Shown one piece after another: positions 1 through 6,608 of a DNA stretch of 7,597 bases. Made by a program: the position numbers and the translations under genes. Source of the DNA: Weeksellaceae bacterium (lineage in GTDB: Bacteria; Bacteroidota; Bacteroidia; Flavobacteriales; Weeksellaceae); the NCBI GenBank assembly GCA_028694715.1, contig JAQVKJ010000052.1, positions 1-7,597 of the forward strand, read 5' to 3'. The notes under the pieces were generated by a model. It had not been told where the DNA came from, did not search any database, and worked only from the letters and a program-made list of their open reading frames with translations. Numbering within the stretch: position 1 is the first letter of the stretch; each line of letters begins with the position of its first letter.

Positions 1-1149
1 TTGTGCATTCATTCTTTGGGCAATACCGGCCAAATCCTCTTGAGAATAAAATTTATCGGCAGATGATTTAAAACTTCCGTCTTCATTCACCCGAACCCAA
101 ACGAAACCTCGTGCCCCAATTTGCGGTCGCTGAATCCATTCCAACAAACGGTCGATGTCTTTTCTGGAATATGAATTCAAGCTTGGCGCAGCGATTCCTA
201 CTATCAATTCTTCTTTGTCAAAAATCTCGAATCCTTTTCCTTTGGCCAAATCATTGAGTTCGTGAAACTCCATTCCGAATCGGATATCGGGTTTGTCGTT
301 TCCGTATTTTTTCATTGCTTCGGCATAAGTCATTCTTGGGAATTTATCTATCTCAATATTGTGAATATTTTTGAGCAAATGTTTCATCAGTCCTTCAAAA
401 ACATTCAAGACATCTTCTTGTTCGACAAAAGCCATTTCGCAGTCGATTTGGGTAAATTCGGGTTGTCGGTCGGCTCTTAAATCCTCGTCTCTGAAGCATT
501 TTACAATTTGAAAATACTTATCCATTCCGCCCACCATCAGCAATTGTTTAAAGGTTTGCGGTGATTGTGGCAAAGCATAAAATTCACCCGGATTCATTCT
601 GGATGGAACCACAAAATCTCTGGCTCCTTCAGGAGTAGATTTGATCAGAACAGGGGTTTCAATTTCGAGAAAATCCAAATCAGATAAATATTTTCTGACT
701 TCCTGCGCGATTTTGTGCCTGAAAATCAACTTGTTTTTGACCGTACTCCTTCTGATGTCTAAATATCGGAACTGCATTCTCAACTCTTCTCCGCCATCGG
801 TTTGGTCCTCAATGGTAAACGGAGGCGTTTTTGATTCGTTGAGTATTTCAATGTCTTGGACGAGAATTTCTATTTCTCCTGTGGGTATATTTTTGTTTTT
901 GGATTCTCTTTCGATTACGGTGCCTGTGGCCTTAATCACAAATTCTCTTCCTAATTTTGAAGCTTTATCCATCAAAGCCTTGTCGCTGCGCTGTTCGTCC
1001 AAAATCAACTGAGTGACTCCGTAGCGGTCGCGCAAATCAATCCATATCATGAATCCTTTGTCACGAATGACAGAAACCCAACCACTGAGTGTAACTTTTT
1101 GGTTGATATGATGATGGTTTAATTCTCCGCAATTGTGTGTTCTGAACAT
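1..1149 (-). CDS. aspS: Aspartyl-tRNA synthetase, N-terminal part (cut by window edge)
   Basis: Class II aminoacyl-tRNA synthetase that charges tRNA-Asp with aspartate in the cytoplasm. The frame is open from the ATG at 1149-1147 to the window edge, giving 383 codons of a protein that is usually about 580-600 residues in bacteria. Residues 1-105 form the OB-fold anticodon-binding domain, with IDLRDRYG near residues 37-44. The catalytic core opens with [18 protein letters not shown] (164 onward). Motif 2 reads [18 protein letters not shown] (219-236), with the ATP-binding Arg. From about residue 284 ([12 protein letters not shown]) the frame enters the bacterial-type GAD insertion domain. Motif 3 and the C-terminus lie outside the window. 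Residue 31, the OB-fold position tied to discriminating versus non-discriminating AspRS, is Lys. A TACATTTG box 18 nt upstream could drive it. The identification is secure. Confidence 0.97.
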   Translation of the reverse strand, partial: MFRTHNCGELNHHHINQKVTLSGWVSVIRDKGFMIWIDLRDRYGVTQLILDEQRSDKALMDKASKLGREFVIKATGTVIERESKNKNIPTGEIEILVQDIEILNESKTPPFTIEDQTDGGEELRMQFRYLDIRRSTVKNKLIFRHKIAQEVRKYLSDLDFLEIETPVLIKSTPEGARDFVVPSRMNPGEFYALPQSPQTFKQLLMVGGMDKYFQIVKCFRDEDLRADRQPEFTQIDCEMAFVEQEDVLNVFEGLMKHLLKNIHNIEIDKFPRMTYAEAMKKYGNDKPDIRFGMEFHELNDLAKGKGFEIFDKEELIVGIAAPSLNSYSRKDIDRLLEWIQRPQIGARGFVWVRVNEDGSFKSSADKFYSQEDLAGIAQRMNAQ

Positions 1150-1167
1150 TTTTGAAAACTTTGACTG

Positions 1168-1175
1168 CAAATGTA
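1168..1175 (-). promoter_or_regulatory. Candidate -7 box for aspS
   Basis: On the minus strand this reads TACATTTG, a full match to the Bacteroidota -7 consensus TAnnTTTG. It lies 18 nt upstream of the aspS ATG, which gives a short leader typical of the phylum. No TTG appears at the expected 17-23 nt upstream (only a T-run), so the -33 half is not supported. Confidence 0.4.
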
Positions 1176-1226
1176 AGTCAGAAAATTGAAGTTAAAAATT
1201 AGGATTTAATATATTTCACTTTGGCA

Positions 1227-1260
1227 TGGTTCGAGCAGGTTTGCAAATGTTGGCGAACTA
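1227..1260. repeat. Imperfect symmetric dyad in the spacer
   Basis: A central 8-bp palindrome TTTGCAAA (1240-1247) is flanked by GTTCG (1229-1233) and CGAAC (1254-1258) placed exactly symmetrically about the same centre (1243.5). One further symmetric A/T pair lies at 1237/1250 and another at 1227/1260. The four to five intervening positions on each side mostly do not pair. This could be an operator-like site or a weak hairpin, and it could equally be chance in AT-rich DNA. Confidence 0.3.
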
Positions 1261-1441
1261 CATCAGAAAACCGGAATGGAAAAACCTAACAGAAAATGAT
1301 GAGTGTTTTTTCATTCCTTTAGAGCCATTAATACGAATGAGAAATGAACTTTGTATTGGATTTGTGTGGAATCAGCAAACCCGAAAAAGTCAAAATACTG
1401 CAAGCGTAATTTTCTTCCTTTTTGTAGAGTTTTAGAAATAT

Positions 1442-1768
1442 TTAATGCTCCTCAAGATAATCTTGGATTTTTTTTGCGATGATGGGGGCTGCAATCATAA
1501 TCGCAAGGGAAAGTATGTTTTTAGAGGTTTTGCCAAGTCTAAATTTTTCTGCGGCTTTGTCGGATAGGAAATTGAGTGATGAATGTACATTTCCTCCCAA
1601 GCTTGTTTTTTGGACGATTGACTTGTTCTCAATTGTATTCACTAATTTATTGACTGTGGAATACAGGAAACTCTCCTTGGCCTTTTTATCGGCCAAAGCC
1701 ATCTTTAGTTTAAGCTCTTTTTTGGCCTGTCTCAGCTCGGCCAGTGTTTCAATGTGTTTGGTTTTCAT
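1442..1768 (-). CDS. Small hypothetical membrane-associated protein (108 aa), third gene of the YtxH/holin cluster
   Basis: I do not recognise a named family. The N-terminal 35 residues are Lys/Glu/Leu/Ala-rich and probably helical or coiled coil (ETLAELRQAKKELKLKMA). A Ser/Asn-rich middle follows. Near the C-terminus lies a hydrophobic stretch (about residues 84-98, NILSLAIMIAAPIIA) that could be a membrane helix, then a charged tail. The ATG overlaps the stop of the upstream holin-like gene (ATGA), so the two are almost certainly co-transcribed and translationally coupled. By position it resembles yqjK, the small gene after yqjE in enterobacteria, but that is an analogy of order rather than proven homology. 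It ends with TAA. The coding call is supported by the coupling and the sensible amino-acid composition. Confidence 0.8.
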   Translation of the reverse strand: MKTKHIETLAELRQAKKELKLKMALADKKAKESFLYSTVNKLVNTIENKSIVQKTSLGGNVHSSLNFLSDKAAEKFRLGKTSKNILSLAIMIAAPIIAKKIQDYLEEH

Positions 1769-2118
1769 AGAAATTTTTCTTCCTCCTCGTCTTCATCAGA
1801 AGTATCAATGGCATCCATGGCAGCTTTCACTGCTTTGTCAGTGAGATAAAGCATGATTCTCTTTCTGAATAGAAGCAAAACGGCCAGTATCAATAGGTCA
1901 ACTACAAAAAGCACCAAAAATCCCATACCGATATTGTCGAACCAATTGCCCAATAGAAATCCAACTGCAAGACTTGCCGCAAAGAAAGCCAACATCACAA
2001 ACATGCCTGCCAAAATGCCAAACACGCTGGCAGCAAACATATTGCTGACTGAGTCAACGATTTCAAGTTTGGCATAACTGATTCTGTTATTGATGTATTC
2101 TTTTAAATCATCAAACAT
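1765..2118 (-). CDS. Phage holin superfamily III / YqjE-like two-helix membrane protein
   Basis: This 117-residue protein has an amphipathic N-terminus (MFDDLKEYINNRISYAKLEI) and two long hydrophobic helices at about residues 29-57 and 64-84. A basic FRKR stop-transfer segment follows, and the tail is strongly acidic (TSDEDEEEE, about 106-114). This is the layout of the holin-superfamily-III family (Pfam Phage_holin_3_6, which includes E. coli YqjE). Despite the name, chromosomal members outside phages are thought to be inner-membrane proteins of unknown or stress-related role, and no lysis genes are nearby. It lies 39 bp after the YtxH-like gene and overlaps the next gene by 4 bp. The family call is by topology and sequence feel; exact function is unknown. 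Confidence 0.82.
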   Translation of the reverse strand: MFDDLKEYINNRISYAKLEIVDSVSNMFAASVFGILAGMFVMLAFFAASLAVGFLLGNWFDNIGMGFLVLFVVDLLILAVLLLFRKRIMLYLTDKAVKAAMDAIDTSDEDEEEEKFL

Positions 2119-2157
2119 AAGAGGATGCTTTAATCAAAAATAAAAAAATGCCGAGAT

Positions 2158-2472
2158 TTACACCCCAACATTTTCTTCAAATTCATCTTTGGCATTCTCA
2201 GCTTTGTGTTTCCATTCGCTGGCGGTTTTCTGAAGCCTGCTTTTGATGTCGGCCAATTTTTCTTCAAGTTCGGCTTTTACTTTTTTAGCCTGTTCGTTCA
2301 AATCACCTGTATATTTCTCAAGTTCCTTTTTGAGCTTATCGGCTTCTTTTTTCAACTGTTTTCTGGTGTCTTTCCCTGATTGCGGAGCCAAGAGCAATCC
2401 CGCGGCAGCACCTGCGGCAGCACCAATCAATAGACCGGCTAATAATTTAAAGGCTCCATTTTCTTTTGCCAT
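2158..2472 (-). CDS. YtxH domain-containing protein
   Basis: This 104-residue protein has the classic YtxH layout. A short N-terminus leads into a Gly/Ala-rich membrane segment (about residues 8-29, with GLLIGAAAGAAAGLLLAP). The family's APQSGKDTRKQL turn follows, then a long Lys/Glu-rich coiled coil (about 34-95). It is probably anchored in the inner membrane with the coiled coil in the cytoplasm. Family members in Firmicutes are general-stress proteins, and in Bacteroidota the gene commonly precedes a holin-III-like gene. The role here (envelope stress or stationary phase) is inferred. It is the first gene of the three-gene minus-strand cluster, with a good promoter-like pair 27 nt upstream. 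It ends with TAA, showing that UAA is a normal stop in this genome. Confidence 0.92.
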   Translation of the reverse strand: MAKENGAFKLLAGLLIGAAAGAAAGLLLAPQSGKDTRKQLKKEADKLKKELEKYTGDLNEQAKKVKAELEEKLADIKSRLQKTASEWKHKAENAKDEFEENVGV

Positions 2473-2499
2473 AATGTTTGTTTTATTGGATGAATGTTC

Positions 2500-2530
2500 T
2501 AAAAATAATTTACAATCGCAATAAGGACAA
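2500..2530 (-). promoter_or_regulatory. Candidate promoter for the YtxH/holin cluster
   Basis: On the minus strand a TTG (2530-2528, within TTTTTG) is followed after 20 nt by TATTTTTA (2507-2500). This is close to the Bacteroidota TTG-N17-23-TAnnTTTG promoter, with one mismatch in the -7 box. It leaves a 27-nt leader before the ATG at 2472. It sits in the 111-bp divergent spacer shared with the aminotransferase gene. Confidence 0.5.
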
Positions 2531-2549
2531 AAACAATACCAAAATATTT

Positions 2550-2557
2550 TATCTTTA
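2550..2557 (+). promoter_or_regulatory. Candidate -7 box for the aminotransferase-murB pair
   Basis: TATCTTTA matches TAnnTTTG except at the last base and is followed by ACCACCG. It lies 26 nt upstream of the ATG at 2584. No TTG is present at the expected -33 spacing, so only the -7 half is supported. Confidence 0.4.
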
Positions 2558-2583
2558 CCACCGATTTTAGAAAATCTTTAAAA

Positions 2584-3783
2584 ATGTTGGAACTATCAAT
2601 AAAAGGAGAATTGATGCCTTCTTCTCCCATCAGAAAACTAACACCTTATTCAGACAAAGCCGAAAAAAGAGGAATCAAAGTATATCACTTGAATATTGGA
2701 CAACCCGATATTGATTCTCCTCAATCTGCGCTTGAAGCCATCCAAAATCAACCCTTCAAAGTGCTTTCTTATACCCATTCCGAAGGAACAGCCGAATACA
2801 GAAAAAGTCTGTCAGATTATTACAAAAACCGTGGATTGCCCGTGGAACCTTCTGAAATGATTATCACCAACGGTGGCTCGGAAGCATTGTTGTTTTGTTT
2901 TGGAATCATATGCAATCCGGGAGATGAAATCATTGTTCCAGAACCATTCTATGCAAATTACAACAGTTTTGCAGTGCAAAGTGGAGTGAAAATTATTCCA
3001 ATACAGTCAAAAATCGAAGACAATTTTGGCCTTCCACCTATAGAATCTTTTGAAGCAAAAATTACGGATAAAACCAAAGCGATTCTTATCAATAGTCCAG
3101 GGAATCCCACGGGTTATCTCTATACCAGAAAGGAACTTGAAAAATTGAAAGAGCTCGTACTCAAATATGAACTTTTTCTGATTTCAGATGAAGTTTATGC
3201 CGAATATGTGTACAGCGATGAAGAATTTGTCTCAGCATTGAGTTTTCCTGAACTCAAAGAAAATGTGATTGTCATCGATTCCGAATCAAAGCGTTTCAGT
3301 ATGTGTGGACTGAGGATTGGTGCCATCATTTCAGGTAATTCCGAAATTATCAAAAGGGCACTTCGATTTGCCCAGGCCCGTTTGTGTCCCAATATTATCA
3401 GTCAGTATGCAGCTACAAAAGCGCATCAGAATGTGGGGACTTATTTTGATGATTGTCGTGCTGAGTACATCAGCCGCAGAGATCTACTGGTCAGTGAACT
3501 CAACCGCATTCCCGGCGTGATTTGTCCGCATCCTCAGGGTGCATTTTATTGCATGGTCGAACTGCCGGTAGATGATACTGAGAAATTTGCCATCTGGCTA
3601 CTCGATGAATTTAATTTGAACGGTGAAACTGTAATGATTGCTCCCGGCAACGGATTCTACAGCGATCCGAATCAAGTGAAAAATCAAGCGAGATTTGCTT
3701 ATGTACTCAACAAGGAAGAATTGCAAAAATCGGTTGAAATTCTGAGTGCAGCTTTGAAAAAATATCCGGGGACAGTTCGTTGA
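2584..3783 (+). CDS. PLP-dependent class I/II (AspC-like) aminotransferase
   Basis: A 399-residue fold-type I pyridoxal-phosphate enzyme. It moves an amino group between an amino acid and a 2-oxo acid in the cytoplasm. Visible family landmarks in order are HLNIGQPD (35-42), NGGSEAL (96-102), NSPGNPTG (170-177, substrate/PLP Asn174), SDEVY (201-205, with Asp202 contacting the pyridine nitrogen and Tyr205 its O3'), and DSESKRFSMCGLRIG (232-246). The last contains the Schiff-base Lys236 and the phosphate-binding Arg244. Arg370 (QARFAYV) should bind the substrate carboxylate. All key residues are present and the length is normal. The N-terminus aligns naturally with the family from the first ATG, so that start is kept. 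Substrate (aspartate, aromatic or other) cannot be read from sequence alone, so no symbol is given. It is the first gene of a pair with murB, 27 bp downstream. Confidence 0.94.
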   Translation: MLELSIKGELMPSSPIRKLTPYSDKAEKRGIKVYHLNIGQPDIDSPQSALEAIQNQPFKVLSYTHSEGTAEYRKSLSDYYKNRGLPVEPSEMIITNGGSEALLFCFGIICNPGDEIIVPEPFYANYNSFAVQSGVKIIPIQSKIEDNFGLPPIESFEAKITDKTKAILINSPGNPTGYLYTRKELEKLKELVLKYELFLISDEVYAEYVYSDEEFVSALSFPELKENVIVIDSESKRFSMCGLRIGAIISGNSEIIKRALRFAQARLCPNIISQYAATKAHQNVGTYFDDCRAEYISRRDLLVSELNRIPGVICPHPQGAFYCMVELPVDDTEKFAIWLLDEFNLNGETVMIAPGNGFYSDPNQVKNQARFAYVLNKEELQKSVEILSAALKKYPGTVR

Positions 3784-3810
3784 ACCAATGGATTATTTGA
3801 TTAAAACCAG

Positions 3811-4830
3811 ATGATTTTGATTTCAGAGAAAATTTCTTTAAAAAACTATAATACTTTTGGTATAAATGCCTACAGCAGGTATTTTGCACAGGCAAATTCG
3901 ACCAATGAAATCATCAATGCCCTCCGTTGGGCTGAGGAAAACAATCAACAATTGCTGTTGCTCAATGGCGGAAGCAATGTCCTGCTGACCAAGGATTGGG
4001 ATGGATTGACTCTTAAAATTAATCTGAAAGGAATTCAAATCACTGAACGAAGTGAGGATTTTGTCTGTGTAAAAGCCCAGTCGGGTGAGAATTGGCATGA
4101 TTTTGTTCAATGGACACTGAATCAGGATTTCGGTGGATTAGAAAATCTGTCGCTGATTCCTGGAAATGTCGGCACAGCACCTATTCAAAACATAGGTGCA
4201 TACGGAGTAGAAATCAAAGATTGTATGTATCAGCTCAGTGCATTGGAAATTTCAAGCTCAAAAATTAAAACTTTTACAAATGCTCAGTGTGAATTCGGAT
4301 ACAGGGATTCGATTTTTAAGAATGAGCACAAGGGTAAATTCGTCATCTTGGATGTTAGCTTTCGACTCAGCCGTAGAAATCATGTTCTGAATACGGCCTA
4401 CGGCGCGATTGTTTCTGAGCTTGAAAAACTCGGTGTGAAAAACCCAAGCATTCAGGATGTTAGCCGTGCTGTGATTCATATCAGGAAACAGAAACTGCCC
4501 GATCCGGATGAAATAGGAAATTCGGGTAGTTTTTTTAAAAACCCTGTTATTTCGTTGGATGAGTTTGATAAGTTAAAAGTAAAATACCCGGATGTTCAAG
4601 GGCATGCATTCAATGAAAAAATGAAAGTCAATGCCGGATGGCTGATTGACAAAGCCGGCTGGAAGGGAAAAAGATTTAGTGATGCGGGTGTGCATCAGAA
4701 TCAGGCACTTGTTCTGGTGAATTATGGTAATGCAAGCGGCGCTGAAATTTACGAGCTTTCTGAAAAAATCAGTGAGGACATATTTGAGAAATTCGGAATA
4801 TTGCTTGAAAGAGAAGTGAATATCATTTGA
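3811..4830 (+). CDS. murB: UDP-N-acetylenolpyruvoylglucosamine reductase (UDP-N-acetylmuramate dehydrogenase)
   Basis: A cytoplasmic FAD enzyme that uses NADPH to reduce UDP-GlcNAc-enolpyruvate to UDP-MurNAc, the second committed step of peptidoglycan synthesis. At 339 residues it is the longer E. coli-like type I form. Landmarks are NTFGI (14-18), the FAD-binding NGGSNVLL (52-59), SLIPGNVGTAPIQNIGAYGVE (114-134), YRDS with catalytic Arg165, GSFFKNP (239-245) with the proton-donating Ser240, AGWLIDKAGWKG (275-286), and a C-terminal LEREV whose Glu335 matches the catalytic Glu by position. The start fits the family (SEKISLKNYNTFGI). A tiny 8-codon frame (ATG at 3788) ends with TGA overlapping this ATG. 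The 3' end overlaps the convergent rsmE by 8 bp, and no terminator is visible. It is probably co-transcribed with the aminotransferase gene. Confidence 0.97.
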   Translation: MILISEKISLKNYNTFGINAYSRYFAQANSTNEIINALRWAEENNQQLLLLNGGSNVLLTKDWDGLTLKINLKGIQITERSEDFVCVKAQSGENWHDFVQWTLNQDFGGLENLSLIPGNVGTAPIQNIGAYGVEIKDCMYQLSALEISSSKIKTFTNAQCEFGYRDSIFKNEHKGKFVILDVSFRLSRRNHVLNTAYGAIVSELEKLGVKNPSIQDVSRAVIHIRKQKLPDPDEIGNSGSFFKNPVISLDEFDKLKVKYPDVQGHAFNEKMKVNAGWLIDKAGWKGKRFSDAGVHQNQALVLVNYGNASGAEIYELSEKISEDIFEKFGILLEREVNII

Positions 4831-5530
4831 GCTGATTCACCCAATTTATCCCAAAGACTGCGTTCAGCGCAGCAGTTTCTGTCCTTAACCTCTGATTTCC
4901 AAGTGAAATCCCGATAAATCCTTTTTTCTCTGCAAGGGTGATTTCTTCTTTTGAGAAATCTCCTTCGGGTCCAATCAGAATCAAATAATCGGTTTCGGGT
5001 TTTGCAAGTGATTGAAAATGAGCGCGCTCAAAATCAGTATCACAATGTGCAATCAGTTTTTGCATCTCGGAATTCTGAAGGATGAAATCATTGAATTTCA
5101 TGAGATGATTGATCTTCGGGAAATAGGCTTTTAATGATTGTTTTACTGAAGATGCAACGATTTTTGAAATCCTTTCAATGTTAATTTTCTTTCTCTCTGA
5201 ATGAAATGTCAGAACAAAACTGATTTAATCTACACCAATTTCCAGCGCCTTTTCTATGTGAATTTCGGTTCTGTCCATGGTTTTTGTAGGCGAAACAGCG
5301 ATGTGTAAATGGTAATTTCTCTTTTCAAAATTCTCAATTACCGAGTCTAACTTAATTTCGACCGAATGAGTAGAAATCAAGCTGACCTCACCTGTGCCCA
5401 TCTTTCCAGAGCCGTCGATGACATTGATTATTTGACCGGGTTTTCCTCTCAGTACTTTTGTGAAATGTCTGGCTTCCTCGTCTGAGAGTAAAGCTGTATT
5501 TCCATTTATTTGACCAATAAAAAGTTGCAT
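4823..5530 (-). pseudogene. rsmE: 16S rRNA (uracil-1498-N3)-methyltransferase interrupted by an in-frame TAA
   Basis: RsmE methylates N3 of U1498 in 16S rRNA using SAM. The whole frame is 236 codons (235 aa plus TGA), the normal family length. It is divided by TAA at minus-strand 5227-5225 (codon 102), with no frame change. The first part (about 1-70) is the PUA-like RNA-binding domain (SDEEARHFTKVLRGKPGQ), followed by the start of the SPOUT domain ending EKALEIGVD. After the stop the same frame continues with HSERKK, VKQSLKAYFP and the SAM-binding knot LIGPEGDF and LGNQRLRTETAA, all intact. The family normally has Glu right after GVD, so GAA to TAA, one base, explains the stop. The start overlaps the tsaD stop by 1 nt (TGATG). 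A restart at the ATG at 5101 would yield only 92 residues, not a full SPOUT domain. Real nonsense mutation, sequencing error and readthrough all remain possible. Confidence 0.9.
5225..5227 (-). other. Premature in-frame stop codon (TAA) in rsmE
   Basis: The minus strand reads GGT GTA GAT TAA ATC AGT at this point. The frames before and after are identical, so this is a substitution-type stop and not an indel. A one-base change to GAA would restore the expected Asp-Glu-Ile of the family. YtxH and the 108-aa gene in this window terminate at TAA, so a general reassignment of UAA is unlikely. Confidence 0.9.
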
Positions 5531-6549
5531 CAGATGGGGTATTTGGCTATGGTAGGTTCGGTAATTTCTGAAAAATTACGAAGTTCAAATTTCAATTGAC
5601 CGGCCATGGCAATCATGGCTGCATTGTCGGTGGTATAAGTGAACTTAGGGATGAATACTTCAAATTTTTCGTTCTCCTGTAATGCCTTCAAACGATTTCT
5701 GATTTCAGAATTCGCAGAAACACCGCCGGCAATGGCCAGTTGACTAATATTATTTTGCTCAGCGGCTTTCAATAATTTTTCCATGAGAATGTCAACGATG
5801 GTTTTCTGAATGGAAGCGCAGAGGTCTTTCAGGTTTTCTTTGACAAATTCCGGGTTTTTTTTGGTTTCATTTTGGATAAAATACAGTATGCCGGTTTTTA
5901 ATCCACTGAAACTGTAGTTCAATCCATCTACCTTTGGTTTTGAGAAATGAAATTTTTCAGGATTCCCTTCCTTCGCAAATTTATCAATGAGTGGTCCTGA
6001 AGGATAGTCAAGTCCCATGATTTTTCCTGCTTTATCGAATGCTTCACCCGCAGCATCGTCAATCGTTTCACCTATAATTTCCATGTCAAAATAATTGTTC
6101 ACCTTCACAATCTGTGTGTGACCACCACTCACGGTCAGACAAAGAAATGGAAACCTTGGTTTTTTGTTTCCTGCGTCTTCAATAAAGTGGGCCAGTATAT
6201 GTCCCTGCATATGATTGACTTCTATAAGTGGAACATTGAGTGCCATGCTCAGAGATTTGGCAAAACTACTGCCTACCAAAAGTGAACCCATCAGCCCTGG
6301 TCCTCGTGTATAGGCGATTGCACTGAGTTGTTTGGGATTGATTCCTGCTTGTTTCAATGCTTCGCTTACGACCGGAACAATGTTTTGTTGATGTGCTCGT
6401 GAAGCCAATTCAGGAACCACGCCGCCATAGCTTTGGTGTATTTTTTGACCAGCAATGACATTGGAAAGAATTTTGTGGTTCTGAATCACTGCAGCAGCCG
6501 TGTCATCGCAAGAAGATTCGATTCCTAAAATGTATGGAAAAGCACTCAT
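5530..6549 (-). CDS. tsaD: tRNA N6-adenosine threonylcarbamoyltransferase
   Basis: TsaD transfers the threonylcarbamoyl group from TC-AMP to A37 of ANN-decoding tRNAs (t6A), working with TsaB, TsaE and TsaC. The protein has 339 residues, the usual bacterial length, and an ASKHA fold. Visible features are the N-terminal GIESSCDDTAAAV (9-21), YTRGPGLMGSLLVG (80-93), the metal-binding pair His113 and His117 (NHMQGH), SGGHTQ (141-146), DDAAGEAFDKAGK (164-176), YPSGP (182-186), SFSGLKT (213-219), the nucleotide-binding GGVSAN (275-280), and the third metal ligand Asp308 in TDNAAMIA. Nothing essential is missing. The start at 6549 puts the GIESSCDD motif at the usual distance. Its TGA overlaps the rsmE ATG by one base, so the two form an operon. 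Upstream is a 59-bp divergent spacer shared with the TamB-like gene. Confidence 0.98.
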   Translation of the reverse strand: MSAFPYILGIESSCDDTAAAVIQNHKILSNVIAGQKIHQSYGGVVPELASRAHQQNIVPVVSEALKQAGINPKQLSAIAYTRGPGLMGSLLVGSSFAKSLSMALNVPLIEVNHMQGHILAHFIEDAGNKKPRFPFLCLTVSGGHTQIVKVNNYFDMEIIGETIDDAAGEAFDKAGKIMGLDYPSGPLIDKFAKEGNPEKFHFSKPKVDGLNYSFSGLKTGILYFIQNETKKNPEFVKENLKDLCASIQKTIVDILMEKLLKAAEQNNISQLAIAGGVSANSEIRNRLKALQENEKFEVFIPKFTYTTDNAAMIAMAGQLKFELRNFSEITEPTIAKYPI

Positions 6550-6551
6550 TG

Positions 6552-6584
6552 TTTGTTATGAATTAATTAATTGGCGTAATTTTA
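6552..6584 (+). promoter_or_regulatory. Candidate promoter for the TamB-like gene
   Basis: TTTG (6552-6555) is followed after 21 nt by TAATTTTA (6577-6584), near the Bacteroidota TTG-N17-23-TAnnTTTG pattern with one mismatch. Initiation a few bases downstream would leave roughly 20 nt before the proposed TTG start at 6609. The divergent tsaD must be transcribed from the same 59-bp spacer or from within the TamB-like start. On its strand GATATTTG (6597-6590) is the best -7-like match but lacks a clear -33 box. Confidence 0.4.
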
Positions 6585-6608
6585 CCACAAATATCGGAAT
6601 TTTTAATT

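Larger units (their letters stand above)
1150..1441. other. Spacer without a supported gene
   Basis: This 292-bp stretch lies between the aspS start and the end of the three-gene minus-strand cluster. The only sizeable open frame is a 69-codon plus-strand one at 1226-1435. It has no recognisable family and an ending rich in hydrophobic and aromatic residues that looks like chance translation. The minus strand is broken by stops in every frame. A promoter-like pair (TTG at 1186-1188, 21 nt, TATATTTC at 1210-1217) points rightward into the spacer, so a small RNA is possible but unproven. I see no clear stem-plus-T-run terminator for the upstream cluster. Confidence 0.5.

Noticed and set aside
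1223..1242. GGTTCGA resembling a tRNA T-loop
   Set aside because: The flanking bases do not form the T-stem (no C pairs with the closing G), and no acceptor or anticodon arm fits around it.
1226..1435. Plus-strand 69-codon open frame as a gene
   Set aside because: It has no recognisable family, a poor composition at its end, and an ATG only about 8 nt after the nearest promoter-like box. It is kept only as part of the spacer description.
1479..1844. Plus-strand 121-codon open frame
   Set aside because: It lies opposite the coupled holin-like and 108-aa genes, whose overlap and composition are convincing, so it is a shadow frame.
1765..2118. Prophage remnant suggested by the holin-like gene
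   Set aside because: No endolysin, structural gene, integrase or attachment site is nearby. Holin-III proteins are common chromosomal membrane proteins next to YtxH-like genes.
5102..5224. Frameshift as the cause of the split rsmE
   Set aside because: The frame on both sides of the break is the same and the residues between 5224 and 5102 read as RsmE, so it is a stop codon and not an indel.
5225..5227. Reassigned UAA codon (alternative genetic code)
   Set aside because: YtxH and the 108-aa gene end at TAA at sensible places, and no other gene in the window has an internal TAA.
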